DNA from: WYZ-LMO11 sp964617245
GTDB taxonomy: Archaea > Thermoproteota > Methanomethylicia > Methanomethylicales > Methanomethylicaceae
Length of the DNA stretch: 7,748 nt
Direction of reading: 5' to 3'
Assembly: GCA_964617245.1 (NCBI GenBank)
Contig: CAZTWF010000108.1
Span: 1 to 7,748, forward strand
Shown: one piece after another, positions 1 through 5,859 of the stretch
Layout: every line of letters begins with the position of its first letter
Numbering within the stretch: the stretch's first letter is position 1
The notes under the pieces: model-generated
What the model saw: only the letters and a program-made list of their open reading frames with translations
What the model was told of the DNA's origin: nothing
Databases searched by the model: none
Position numbers and translations under genes: made by a program

Positions 1-159
1 TATCACATATAATAAATTGATAAAAATCACGTTAAAAATCACAAAAAGTAAATAGAAAGAATCACCTTAAACTATTGATATACTTTATCTAATTTAATGA
101 TTTTAATTTTAGCTAAATGAGGATAAAAAATATGAAGAAGAAACTAATTAAATTATAAA
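1..159. other. AT-rich intergenic tail downstream of hypF
   Basis: No convincing gene is visible. The stretch is almost entirely A+T. On the minus strand, reading out of hypF, it contains pyrimidine-rich runs, including a T6 run opposite the A-run at 125-130, that could act as an archaeal oligo-T terminator. Nothing else is supported. Confidence 0.4.
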
Positions 160-2469
160 CTAGTCACAGTTTAATGCAACAGCAGTTTGACCTACAGAGA
201 TACATCCATCACCAGGTGGAAGAATTGTATGTTGTAAAAATCTTTTCTTATTTTTAATTATTTCATTTTTCATATATTTAATTAATATATTATTAACAGC
301 TGCTCCACCAGAAACACCTATAGTATTACAATCTAATTCTTCACTAATTTCACATGCTAATTTACCAAATGTTAAACCTAAAGTTTTATGAATTTCATAT
401 GCTAAATCAGCTTTTGAATAATATTTCATATTATCTATAATTGATAATATAAATTCTGAGGTGTCCATAATATAGATATTATTTTGCTTTTTTATAGATA
501 AATCTAGATTAATATTAATTGATTTTCCTTGATTAGCAAGTGCTTCTAATTTCATTGGTAACTCTCCTTCATAACTTCTATAATATCCTATTTCTAATAA
601 TACAGCAATCGCATCTAAAAGTCTTCCAATACTAGATGAATAAAGTATGTTTGACTTTTTTGATTGTTTTAAGATTATATTTAATTCATCTTCACCATAT
701 CTTAAATATTTAATATACTTTTTTTCAAATAAATTAAAAATTTCAGAATCTTCCATAATTGTAGAAAGAATAGCTGCAAGAAATCTTGCAGGATAATAAG
801 CACATAAATCTCCTCCTGGCATTGGTTGATAACGAAGTTGAGCTACTCTACTGAATTTAGAATATCCTCCAAAAAGAATTTCTCCACCCCATGCCATTCC
901 ATCAGTTCCATAACCAAATCCATCAATAGTTATACATATAATTTCTGTATCATGAGGTAAATTATGCTCAATCATTAATGAGGCCATATGTGCATGATGA
1001 TGTTGAACTTGAATAGTTTTTGCTGATATGCATTCTGAAAGGTCCTTTGCATATCTTGTAGTATAGAAAGTAGGATTTAGATCATGAGCTATTTTTGAGA
1101 AGGATTTAATATCATATATCTTAATTAAAAAATTCAATGCATTAATTAAATAATTAAGAGTTTCTAAATCACTTACATCTCCAATATGTTGTGTAGTAAT
1201 AATACGATTTTTTATTGCTATAGATCCAGTTACATTAAATTCTCCTCCAACAGAAATAATATTTTCATTATTTAGCCAGGGAATTATTAAATATGTAGGA
1301 GCATATCCTCTTGATCTTCTGAGAAAAGTAGGATGATTTTCTACAAATTTTATAACAGAATCATCACATCTATTTACTATTTTTCTATTATGTATAAGAA
1401 AATAATCAACTATTTCTTTAAGTTCTGAAATTGCTTGATTATTATCAATTACAATAGGTCTTCCTGGATAATTTCCACTTGTCATTACCAAAGCTTCTTT
1501 TCCAAAGAATTCTAATAATAATAAGTGTATACCAGTATATGGTAACATAACTCCTACTGTATCTAAGCCAGGAGAAATTGATTCAGCTAAATTGTATGAA
1601 GAAGATTTCTTAAGAATAACAATAGGCTTATATGGAGATTTAAGTAAATCTTCTTCTTCTTTTGAAACAATAGCAAATTTTTTTACTTCATTTATTGATT
1701 TTGCCATTACTGCAAATGGTTGATTTGGTCTTCTTCTTCTTTTTCTAAGTTCTAATACAGAATCTTCATTCATTGCATCAACAGCTATATGAAATCCACC
1801 AATTCCTTTAACCGCAATTATTTTACCTTCTCTTAATAGAGAAGCAGCCATTTCTATAGGATTTTCATTATTAATAATATTTCCATTATTATCTAAAAGA
1901 TACATTTTTGGACCACATAGTGGACATGTAATTCCTTGTGCATCATATCTCCTATCATTAGGGTCTTCAAATTCTGATTTACAATAAGAACAAAAAGGAA
2001 AATCAATCATAGAAGTATTTTCTCTATCATATGGCAAAGAATATAAAATTGTGAATCTCGGTCCACAGTGTGAACAACATGTAAATGGATAATAATGCCA
2101 GCGAGTATAATTAAAAATATCTGTGATACATAAATCACAAATACCAATATCAACTGGTATTACAGAAGTCAAACTTATTTTCTTAATATCACTTTTTGCT
2201 ATTTTAAAATCATTAAATTCATTAGTTGCTTCTTCCCAAATAATATCAATACCATCAATTCTAGCAATTTTAGGTTTTTTATTTATTAAATCATTTATGA
2301 AATTCTTTATTTTCTTATCTTCACCTTCTACAATTATTTCAACACTAGCATCACCTAAATTAGAAATTTGACCTTTAAGTTGATGTATATGTGCAATATT
2401 ATACACAAATGGTCTAAAACCAACTCCTTGTACCATACCATGTACATAAATTTTAGCTCTTTTTTGCAT
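160..2469 (-). CDS. hypF: Carbamoyltransferase HypF, [NiFe]-hydrogenase maturation
   Basis: HypF uses carbamoyl phosphate and ATP to make a carbamoyl adenylate and passes the carbamoyl group to the C-terminal cysteine of HypE, the first step towards the CN ligands of the [NiFe]-hydrogenase iron. It acts in the cytoplasm. All domains are present in order: acylphosphatase-like (about 1-92, with VQGVGFRPF at 13-21), a zinc region with four CxxC pairs (C111/C114, C132/C135, C160/C163, C182/C185), a YrdC-like domain (about 203-395, with RRRPNQPFAVM and MTSGNYPGRP), and a Kae1-like domain (about 405-769) with HHHAH at 490-494 and GDGCISVGQ near the C-terminus. At 769 residues it is full length for the family. 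The ATG is preceded by GGTGA seven or so bases upstream. No other hyp or hydrogenase gene lies in the window, so HypE and the hydrogenase must be encoded elsewhere. Codon use is extremely A/T-rich, as in its left-hand neighbours. Confidence 0.97.
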   Translation of the reverse strand: MQKRAKIYVHGMVQGVGFRPFVYNIAHIHQLKGQISNLGDASVEIIVEGEDKKIKNFINDLINKKPKIARIDGIDIIWEEATNEFNDFKIAKSDIKKISLTSVIPVDIGICDLCITDIFNYTRWHYYPFTCCSHCGPRFTILYSLPYDRENTSMIDFPFCSYCKSEFEDPNDRRYDAQGITCPLCGPKMYLLDNNGNIINNENPIEMAASLLREGKIIAVKGIGGFHIAVDAMNEDSVLELRKRRRRPNQPFAVMAKSINEVKKFAIVSKEEEDLLKSPYKPIVILKKSSSYNLAESISPGLDTVGVMLPYTGIHLLLLEFFGKEALVMTSGNYPGRPIVIDNNQAISELKEIVDYFLIHNRKIVNRCDDSVIKFVENHPTFLRRSRGYAPTYLIIPWLNNENIISVGGEFNVTGSIAIKNRIITTQHIGDVSDLETLNYLINALNFLIKIYDIKSFSKIAHDLNPTFYTTRYAKDLSECISAKTIQVQHHHAHMASLMIEHNLPHDTEIICITIDGFGYGTDGMAWGGEILFGGYSKFSRVAQLRYQPMPGGDLCAYYPARFLAAILSTIMEDSEIFNLFEKKYIKYLRYGEDELNIILKQSKKSNILYSSSIGRLLDAIAVLLEIGYYRSYEGELPMKLEALANQGKSININLDLSIKKQNNIYIMDTSEFILSIIDNMKYYSKADLAYEIHKTLGLTFGKLACEISEELDCNTIGVSGGAAVNNILIKYMKNEIIKNKKRFLQHTILPPGDGCISVGQTAVALNCD

Positions 2470-2521
2470 TTAGTCACCTATAACTTTTTAATCTTCACTT
2501 AGATATTTAATTTTAGAGATA
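2470..2521. promoter_or_regulatory. Divergent promoter region hypF / XRE-CBS regulator
   Basis: Only 52 bp separate the two divergent start codons. The hypF side has a GGTGA ribosome binding site next to its ATG and TTAAATATC/TTAAAAAGTTATA stretches that can serve as TATA boxes. The regulator side has TATTTAATTTTAGAG just ahead of its ATG, suggesting a very short leader. The promoters must overlap, so a protein bound here would affect both genes. The exact boxes are inferred. Confidence 0.5.
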
Positions 2522-3094
2522 ATGGTGGTAGATTTAATTACTCCACAAGAATTAAGAAAATTAAGAAAAAAAGCAGGTTTAACACAAAAAGAATTAGCAA
2601 AAAGAGCAGGTATAAGTCAATCATTAATTGCAAGAATAGAAAGAGGATCTGTTGATCCAAGATTTTCTACATTAAGAAAAATAATAAATGTAATAAATGA
2701 GGCAATTGGTGAAAAGAAATTATTAGCTCGTTCTATAATGAGTAGTCCTGTAATATCTTTAGATGTAAATGATACTATTGGAAAAGCAATAGAATTAATG
2801 TGGAAATATGGTATTTCACAACTTCCAGTTTTTCAAGATGGAAAACTTATTGGTAGTATTAGGGAAGATAGCATATTAAATAGAATAAAAAATGAAAAAA
2901 TAGAAGATTTACTAAATAAAAAGGTCTATGATCTGAAGGAAGAGCCTTTTCCAGTTGTAAATGCTGAAACAAATATAGAAGAAATTGGAAAAATTTTACT
3001 ATCTGGAAAGCCAGCAGTTTTAGTAGAAGAAAATGGAAAAATTGTAGGAATAATTACTAAAATAGACTTAATTGCAAAACAATTTATAAGATGA
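2522..3094 (+). CDS. XRE-family transcriptional regulator with tandem CBS domains
   Basis: The N-terminus (about 7-62) is a clear Cro/CI-type helix-turn-helix: LRKLRKKAGLTQKELAKRAG followed by ISQSLIARIERG. It is followed by two CBS motifs, about 68-122 (IMSSPVISLDVNDTIGKAIE and GISQLPVFQDGKLIGSI) and about 130-188 (AVLVEENGKIVGIITKIDLI). Paired CBS domains usually form a pocket for adenine nucleotides, SAM or similar ligands, so this is probably a ligand-sensing DNA-binding protein. This fused architecture is a recognised archaeal family. Its 52-bp divergent arrangement with hypF suggests autoregulation and possible control of hypF; that is inference. At 190 residues it looks complete. Confidence 0.92.
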   Translation: MVVDLITPQELRKLRKKAGLTQKELAKRAGISQSLIARIERGSVDPRFSTLRKIINVINEAIGEKKLLARSIMSSPVISLDVNDTIGKAIELMWKYGISQLPVFQDGKLIGSIREDSILNRIKNEKIEDLLNKKVYDLKEEPFPVVNAETNIEEIGKILLSGKPAVLVEENGKIVGIITKIDLIAKQFIR

Positions 3095-3109
3095 TGTGAC
3101 TTAATCACA
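3095..3109. repeat. TGTGA-N5-TCACA dyad directly after a stop codon
   Basis: The stop TGA (3092-3094) is followed at once by TGTGA, five bases and TCACA. A related element, GTGA-TTAC-TCAC, follows the stop codon of the next plus-strand gene (3670-3672), so both genes end in TGATGTGA. It could be a 3'-end stem-loop or a protein site; the stem is only 5 bp. Confidence 0.35.
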
Positions 3110-3118
3110 ACCAAAAAC

Positions 3119-3134
3119 TTAAAAAATTATAAAA
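3119..3134 (+). promoter_or_regulatory. Probable TATA box of the coiled-coil/winged-helix gene
   Basis: TTAAAAAATTATAAAA lies about 25-35 bases upstream of the ATG at 3157. No Shine-Dalgarno sequence is seen before that ATG, so the transcript is probably leaderless or nearly so. The background is A/T-rich, so the precise box is uncertain. Confidence 0.45.
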
Positions 3135-3156
3135 AATAATTATTATTTGATAGTAA

Positions 3157-3672
3157 ATGTTAAATGAAAAAGAAATATTAGAAGAACTTCGTATGGAGAT
3201 AGCATTTATTAGGCGTGATATCATTGAGAGATTAAGACGTATAGAAGAATACATCACTTTTATTGATTCAGATATAAATAGATTAAGATTAGATATTCAA
3301 AGAATAAATGAGAAAATAAAAGAAATTAGTTTTGGAAGAGAGAAATTATTAGAAAGTCCAAAAGTTGAAAAAATTGAGAAAAGTATTGAAAAACCAGTAG
3401 AAAAAAAGAAAGTTATCAAAGATGCAATACAACAAAAAGAACGAAAAAAAGATCTAAATCCAACTGAAATTGCCATAATAAAATATCTTATAGAAAATCC
3501 TGGCACAAGAAGTGCTACACCAATTGCTCAAAGTATAGGAAAAGCCAGGGAACATGTTGCAAGAACATTAAAAAAATTAGCTGAGGAGAAATTAATAATT
3601 CGTGATGAAAGTACCTGGCCATATACATACATTGTTCCTGATAATGTAAAGAAAATGATTTTAGAAAAATGA
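3157..3672 (+). CDS. Coiled-coil protein with C-terminal winged helix-turn-helix
   Basis: I cannot name this 171-residue protein. Residues 3-60 form a long charged helix with heptad-like hydrophobics (LRRIEEYITFIDSDINRLRL), typical of a dimerising coiled coil. Residues 64-100 are a Lys/Glu-rich linker. Residues 101-171 are a MarR-like winged helix: TEIAIIKYLIENPG, then the recognition-type segment GKAREHVARTLKKLAEEKLI, then a wing with WPYTYIV. It is therefore a probable DNA-binding dimer, either a transcription factor or a replication-associated protein. It lies about 0.6 kb from the first ORB of the predicted origin, converges with the winged-helix gene at 3678-4088 (5 bp between stop codons), and follows the XRE-CBS gene after 62 bp with its own TATA box. 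A relation to WhiP, the winged-helix protein beside Sulfolobus oriC3, deserves a profile comparison but is not shown. Confidence 0.85.
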   Translation: MLNEKEILEELRMEIAFIRRDIIERLRRIEEYITFIDSDINRLRLDIQRINEKIKEISFGREKLLESPKVEKIEKSIEKPVEKKKVIKDAIQQKERKKDLNPTEIAIIKYLIENPGTRSATPIAQSIGKAREHVARTLKKLAEEKLIIRDESTWPYTYIVPDNVKKMILEK

Positions 3673-3677
3673 TGTGA

Positions 3678-4088
3678 TTACTCACTTTTATCATGTAATT
3701 TTTTTGTATAATTTTCTATTTTAGTTGAGGTTTTTGATATTACTTTATATTTCCAACAATTTTTATCTCTAATTCTTTCTAAGTAGCCATTATCATATAA
3801 TCTTGAAAGGTATGTAGAAATTGTACTAGGCTTAATAGATTCATCATATTTTTTAGTATATGTATTAATAATATCTTTACTTGTGAACCATATATCACAG
3901 AATTCATTAAAGATAATATCTAGAATTCTTTCACGTAAAGTAGTCCTTATAGATTGAGATTTATTTTCATTATTATTTTCAAAAAACTCAATTAACTTTA
4001 ATATTTGTTCCTTTGATAAATTACCATTATAGATAATTGTGACTTTATTACCATTTTTATTACTATATTCTATTTTCAATTTACGCAT
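3678..4088 (-). CDS. Small winged-helix DNA-binding protein flanking the origin
   Basis: This 136-residue protein is not assigned a function. Residues 1-36 look like a beta-hairpin followed by a helix (KVTIIYNGNLSKEQILKLIE). Residues 52-116 form a winged helix: RERILDIIFNEF, WFTSKDIINTY, the recognition-helix candidate SIKPSTISTYLSRLYDNGYL, and a short wing with WKYKV. The tail is basic and polar. The gene reads away from the predicted origin, with its start forming the origin's left border. GGTGA (complement of 4093-4097) sits 4 nt before the ATG. Small archaeal proteins with this hairpin-plus-winged-helix layout exist, but their role is unknown to me. It is a candidate ligand for the repeated dyads in the adjacent intergenic region; that is inference. 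Confidence 0.85.
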   Translation of the reverse strand: MRKLKIEYSNKNGNKVTIIYNGNLSKEQILKLIEFFENNNENKSQSIRTTLRERILDIIFNEFCDIWFTSKDIINTYTKKYDESIKPSTISTYLSRLYDNGYLERIRDKNCWKYKVISKTSTKIENYTKKLHDKSE

Positions 4089-4132
4089 AAATTCACCTAT
4101 TTCTTTTAGAATCTATAAGTGAATAAATATAA
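4089..4132 (-). promoter_or_regulatory. Promoter and RBS of the winged-helix gene
   Basis: On the minus strand TTATATTTAT (complement of 4123-4132) is a good archaeal TATA box about 35-45 bases before the ATG. It implies transcription starting near 4100 and a leader of about 10 nt that includes the GGTGA ribosome binding site. Confidence 0.55.
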
Positions 4133-4285
4133 GAAAATATTGTAATCTACATTTTAATAGAAATTAATAATAAAAATGATTTAAATTATTAATAGAAAAG
4201 GTAGATTTCTAACTTTTCACAAATAATTTACATTAAAATTTTCTTTTTTTATTATTTTTCACATAAAAATTTTCTCTTTATTTTT

Positions 4286-4306
4286 CTCCAGTGGAAGTGA
4301 AGGGGT
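4286..4306 (+). promoter_or_regulatory. Origin recognition box A (full ORB match)
   Basis: The box has the short dyad TCCAGTGGA followed after a few bases by the G-string AAGGGGT, the layout of crenarchaeal and euryarchaeal ORBs. It stands out sharply in an otherwise A/T sequence. It shares 14 of 20 aligned positions with the right-hand ORB at 4946-4965. The consensus is recalled from the literature, not computed. Confidence 0.72.
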
Positions 4307-4377
4307 GAACTGAATAATTTTAATTAAAATAAAAAATGTAACAATATAATGTGATATATCTAAATGTAAGTCACAAA

Positions 4378-4401
4378 ATAAAAGTATTATAATACTTTTA
4401 T
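4378..4401. repeat. 24-bp perfect palindrome
   Basis: The half-site is ATAAAAGTATTA followed immediately by its reverse complement, with no spacer. It lies between ORB A and the dyad pair and belongs to no gene. It could be a dimer binding site or a cruciform. Its A/T-only makeup apart from one G and one C makes chance occurrence less negligible. Confidence 0.5.
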
Positions 4402-4646
4402 GTTGATTTATTAGAAAGTGAACTATTATTTAATCACTGTCAATTTCTAAAAAGAAAAAGATGTTGCATATTTCTAACAAAAACTAAGAAATTTAATGAT
4501 CTCATATGCACATTAAACTTCCTAGATTTATTATAACAAAATAGTCTGAAAAACGAAAAGTTTAAATATTGGAATTAATGTTAGATTTGTAATTTTAAAA
4601 ATAGTATTTTAAAAAATGAACTATTTTAAAGATAGAGAAAAAAGTA

Positions 4647-4670
4647 TTATGTAAATATATATTTACATAA
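4647..4670. promoter_or_regulatory. Operator-like dyad 1 (TTATGTAAA-N6-TTTACATAA)
   Basis: Two perfect 9-bp inverted half-sites are separated by TATATA. With two further pairs on each side the palindrome is 28 bp (4645-4672). The same half-sites with the same 6-bp spacer length recur at 4728-4751 with a different spacer, which points to a specific dimeric protein site rather than a random A/T palindrome. Confidence 0.6.
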
Positions 4671-4727
4671 TATCTTAGAAAAAAGCTGATTTTAATGATC
4701 TTTGATGATTAATACAAGCCATATTTT

Positions 4728-4751
4728 TTATGTAAAATTACTTTTACATAA
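4728..4751. promoter_or_regulatory. Operator-like dyad 2 (TTATGTAAA-N6-TTTACATAA)
   Basis: Same 9-bp half-sites as dyad 1, spacer ATTACT. Centre-to-centre distance to dyad 1 is 81 bp, and the right end lies 21 bp from ORB B. As RNA or single-stranded DNA the element can also fold into a 10-bp stem with a 4-nt loop (4728-4737/4742-4751). Confidence 0.6.
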
Positions 4752-4772
4752 TTAGTTGTTTTAACCCGTAGA

Positions 4773-4791
4773 CCCCTATATTTCTATTGGA
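4773..4791 (-). promoter_or_regulatory. Origin recognition box B (inverted)
   Basis: Read on the minus strand this is TCCAATAGAAATATAGGGG. It is the exact reverse complement of 4946-4964, and the match resumes with CTA after one mismatch beyond the G-string. Compared with ORB A it keeps TCCA, the GAA core and AGGGG in register. Its G-string points left, away from the AT-rich segment. Confidence 0.65.
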
Positions 4792-4945
4792 AAAAATGAA
4801 TTTTTATTACTTATTATTTCTTATTTTTAAATAAAAAATGGTACAAATGTTTTTATGATTTTTCTATATAAATATTTTTCACTCTATTTTTCTGGAGAAA
4901 TAACTCAAGTGGAAACTTCTTAATTTAATATTAAAATATTAAAAA
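4792..4945. other. Candidate DNA unwinding element between inverted ORBs
   Basis: About 154 bp, nearly all A+T apart from a cluster around 4893-4916. It is bounded on both sides by the outward-facing ORB pair and contains long T- and A-runs such as TTTTTATTAC and TTAAAATATTAAAAA. Position and composition fit the melting segment of an archaeal origin; function is inferred. Confidence 0.5.
4904..4916 (+). promoter_or_regulatory. Mini-ORB-like element
   Basis: CTCAAGTGGAAAC matches the dyad half of an ORB with one change in the TCCA block but lacks the following G-string, like the mini-ORBs described in archaeal origins. It lies inside the inverted ORB pair, 30 bp from ORB C. Confidence 0.45.
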
Positions 4946-4965
4946 TCCAATAGAAATATAGGGGG
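4946..4965 (+). promoter_or_regulatory. Origin recognition box C, overlapping a promoter
   Basis: TCCAATAGAAATATAGGGGG is the right arm of the 19-bp inverted repeat. The AAATATA inside it (4954-4960) lies 25-31 bases before the ATG of the HTH gene at 4985, the usual TATA position for a leaderless archaeal transcript. Initiator binding and transcription of that gene could therefore exclude each other; this is inference. Confidence 0.62.
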
Positions 4966-4984
4966 CTAACTCTTTAAGAAAAAT

Positions 4985-5281
4985 ATGAATGATGAAAAAC
5001 TAACAATATTTCATTTAATAGCTCAATATATTCCAAATGAATATAGAATCAGATTCTTAGAAAAATTATTAGAAACTTATGGCTCTATATATAAACTTTC
5101 AAAAGTTACTAAGATATCAAGACCAACATTATATCGCTATTTTATACATAAAAAAGGCTATCCTAATGATATTATTATGGCTGAGGTCATAAAACATTTA
5201 ATTGAAGTAAAAAGAACATGGACAAAAGAACAATTAAGACAACTAGCTAAAGATTTTAATGAATTAATTAATAAGATTTAA
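4985..5281 (+). CDS. Small HTH protein adjacent to the predicted origin
   Basis: This 98-residue, mostly helical protein is not assigned a function. Residues 33-56 resemble a helix-turn-helix (YGSIYKLSKVTKISRPTLYR), of the type seen in resolvase-like and small archaeal regulators. The flanks are charged amphipathic helices (YRIRFLEKLLE before, KEQLRQLAKDFNELI after). There is no membrane segment or signal peptide. The ATG has no clear Shine-Dalgarno sequence, and its likely TATA box lies in ORB C, pointing to a leaderless transcript. It reads away from the origin. It may be an autoregulator using the dyads or an origin-associated factor; both are inference. ATG codons upstream in frame are not seen, so this start is preferred. 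Confidence 0.8.
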   Translation: MNDEKLTIFHLIAQYIPNEYRIRFLEKLLETYGSIYKLSKVTKISRPTLYRYFIHKKGYPNDIIMAEVIKHLIEVKRTWTKEQLRQLAKDFNELINKI

Positions 5282-5290
5282 AAGACTACA

Positions 5291-5310
5291 CTTTTAAAAA
5301 TAATTAAAAG
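5291..5310. terminator. Weak A/T stem-loop behind the HTH gene
   Basis: CTTTTAA and TTAAAAG are 7-bp arms around a 6-nt loop, starting 10 bp after the stop codon of the HTH gene and followed by A/T-rich DNA. It could mark the transcript end, but the stem has a single G-C pair. Confidence 0.25.
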
Positions 5311-5395
5311 ATTCATTTAATAAGTTCAATATCATTTATAATTATTAGCTTAGAAAAGAAAATTTAATTTATAAAATAGAAAAAAAGAATTGAAT

Positions 5396-5617
5396 TTATC
5401 CTTCAATAGCTGTTTCTGTACTTTTTATACCTTTTAATGCATTAATTTCTGCTGAAATTTTAATTATTGAATTATAATCAGATGCTTCCACAAAAACAAC
5501 AATATCATATCTTCCATAAACTGGAAAAGCTTTAACAACACCTTTAATCTTCTTAACGTCTTCAAGAATCTTTATAACCATACCTGGCATAGTTCTAACT
5601 AAAATACAAGCTTGCAT
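5396..5617 (-). CDS. Stand-alone Lrp/AsnC effector (RAM) domain, distal copy
   Basis: This 73-residue protein is a complete RAM/Lrp_ra domain without the usual N-terminal HTH: strand (ACILVRTMPG), helix (MVIKILEDVKKIKGVVKAFPV), the conserved GRYDIVVFVEA strand, and a final helix with GIKSTETAI. Such stand-alone domains occur in archaea, form ring-like oligomers, bind amino acids and can partner with Lrp-type regulators. It is the second gene of a two-gene unit: 11 nt separate it from the upstream copy, and a strong GGAGG ribosome binding site overlaps the preceding stop region. The two copies look like a tandem duplication that has diverged considerably. Ligand unknown. Confidence 0.9.
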   Translation of the reverse strand: MQACILVRTMPGMVIKILEDVKKIKGVVKAFPVYGRYDIVVFVEASDYNSIIKISAEINALKGIKSTETAIEG

Positions 5618-5628
5618 TTACATCCCTC

Positions 5629-5859
5629 CTATAAAATTGCTTCTACAAGAGTTTCAGTTGCTCTAACACCAGGTAAGCTATTGATCTTTAAAGAAATCTC
5701 TGTTAAATTCTTCAAATCAGGCACCTCAACTTCAACGATAACATCCCATCTACCACTAGCAGAAAAAGCTCTTACCACACCACTAATTTCCTTGATCTTT
5801 TTTGTAACCTCATAATACATTCCAGATTCACAACAAACTAAAATACAAGCTGAAACCAT
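5629..5859 (-). CDS. Stand-alone Lrp/AsnC effector (RAM) domain, proximal copy
   Basis: This 76-residue RAM domain has the same fold pattern as its neighbour: ACILVCCESG, a helix ending in EISGVVRAFSASGRWDVIVEV, and a final helix followed by GVRATETLVEA. The G-R-W/Y-D motif is shared by both. It has no DNA-binding domain, so it probably acts as a small-molecule sensor or as an assembly partner of a full Lrp regulator encoded elsewhere. AAGGGG lies about 10 nt before the ATG. The promoter is in the 75-bp divergent region shared with the broken coiled-coil gene. CysCys at 9-10 is unusual beside the Arg-Thr of the other copy. Confidence 0.9.
   Translation of the reverse strand: MVSACILVCCESGMYYEVTKKIKEISGVVRAFSASGRWDVIVEVEVPDLKNLTEISLKINSLPGVRATETLVEAIL

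Larger units (their letters stand above)
4089..4984. other. Predicted chromosomal replication origin (oriC-like, gene-free)
   Basis: This roughly 0.9-kb stretch has no credible gene and separates two divergent genes. It contains an ORB match (4286-4306), an outward-facing inverted pair of ORB-like boxes (4773-4791, 4946-4964) around an extremely A+T-rich segment, a mini-ORB (4904-4916), two identical 24-bp dyads (4647-4670, 4728-4751) and a 24-bp palindrome (4378-4401). ORBs are bound by archaeal Orc1/Cdc6 initiators, and inverted ORBs around an AT-rich unwinding element are the known archaeal arrangement. No orc1/cdc6 gene lies in the window, so the initiator would act in trans. The presence of hypF and a tRNA gene argues for a chromosome rather than a plasmid. 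Alternative: a strongly regulated divergent promoter region. Confidence 0.7.

Noticed and set aside
2123..2371. Open frame of 82 codons on the plus strand
   Set aside because: It is antisense to the acylphosphatase and first zinc-finger part of hypF, which is certain; the translation is low-complexity Ile/Leu/Ser.
4350..4375. TGTGA-N16-TCACA as a bacterial CRP-like site
   Set aside because: The spacing is wrong for CRP, the organism is archaeal, and TCACA is frequent in this A/T-rich DNA.
4773..4964. A 192-bp miniature transposable element with 19-bp terminal inverted repeats
   Set aside because: No target-site duplication flanks the arms, no transposase is near, and the arms align in register with an independent ORB at 4286-4306.
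4089..4984. CRISPR array or leader in the gene-free stretch
   Set aside because: There are no regularly spaced identical direct repeats; the repeated units are inverted dyads, only two copies, with no spacers.
5612..5815. Plus-strand open frame of 67 codons
   Set aside because: Antisense to the proximal Lrp RAM-domain gene, whose fold motifs are clear.
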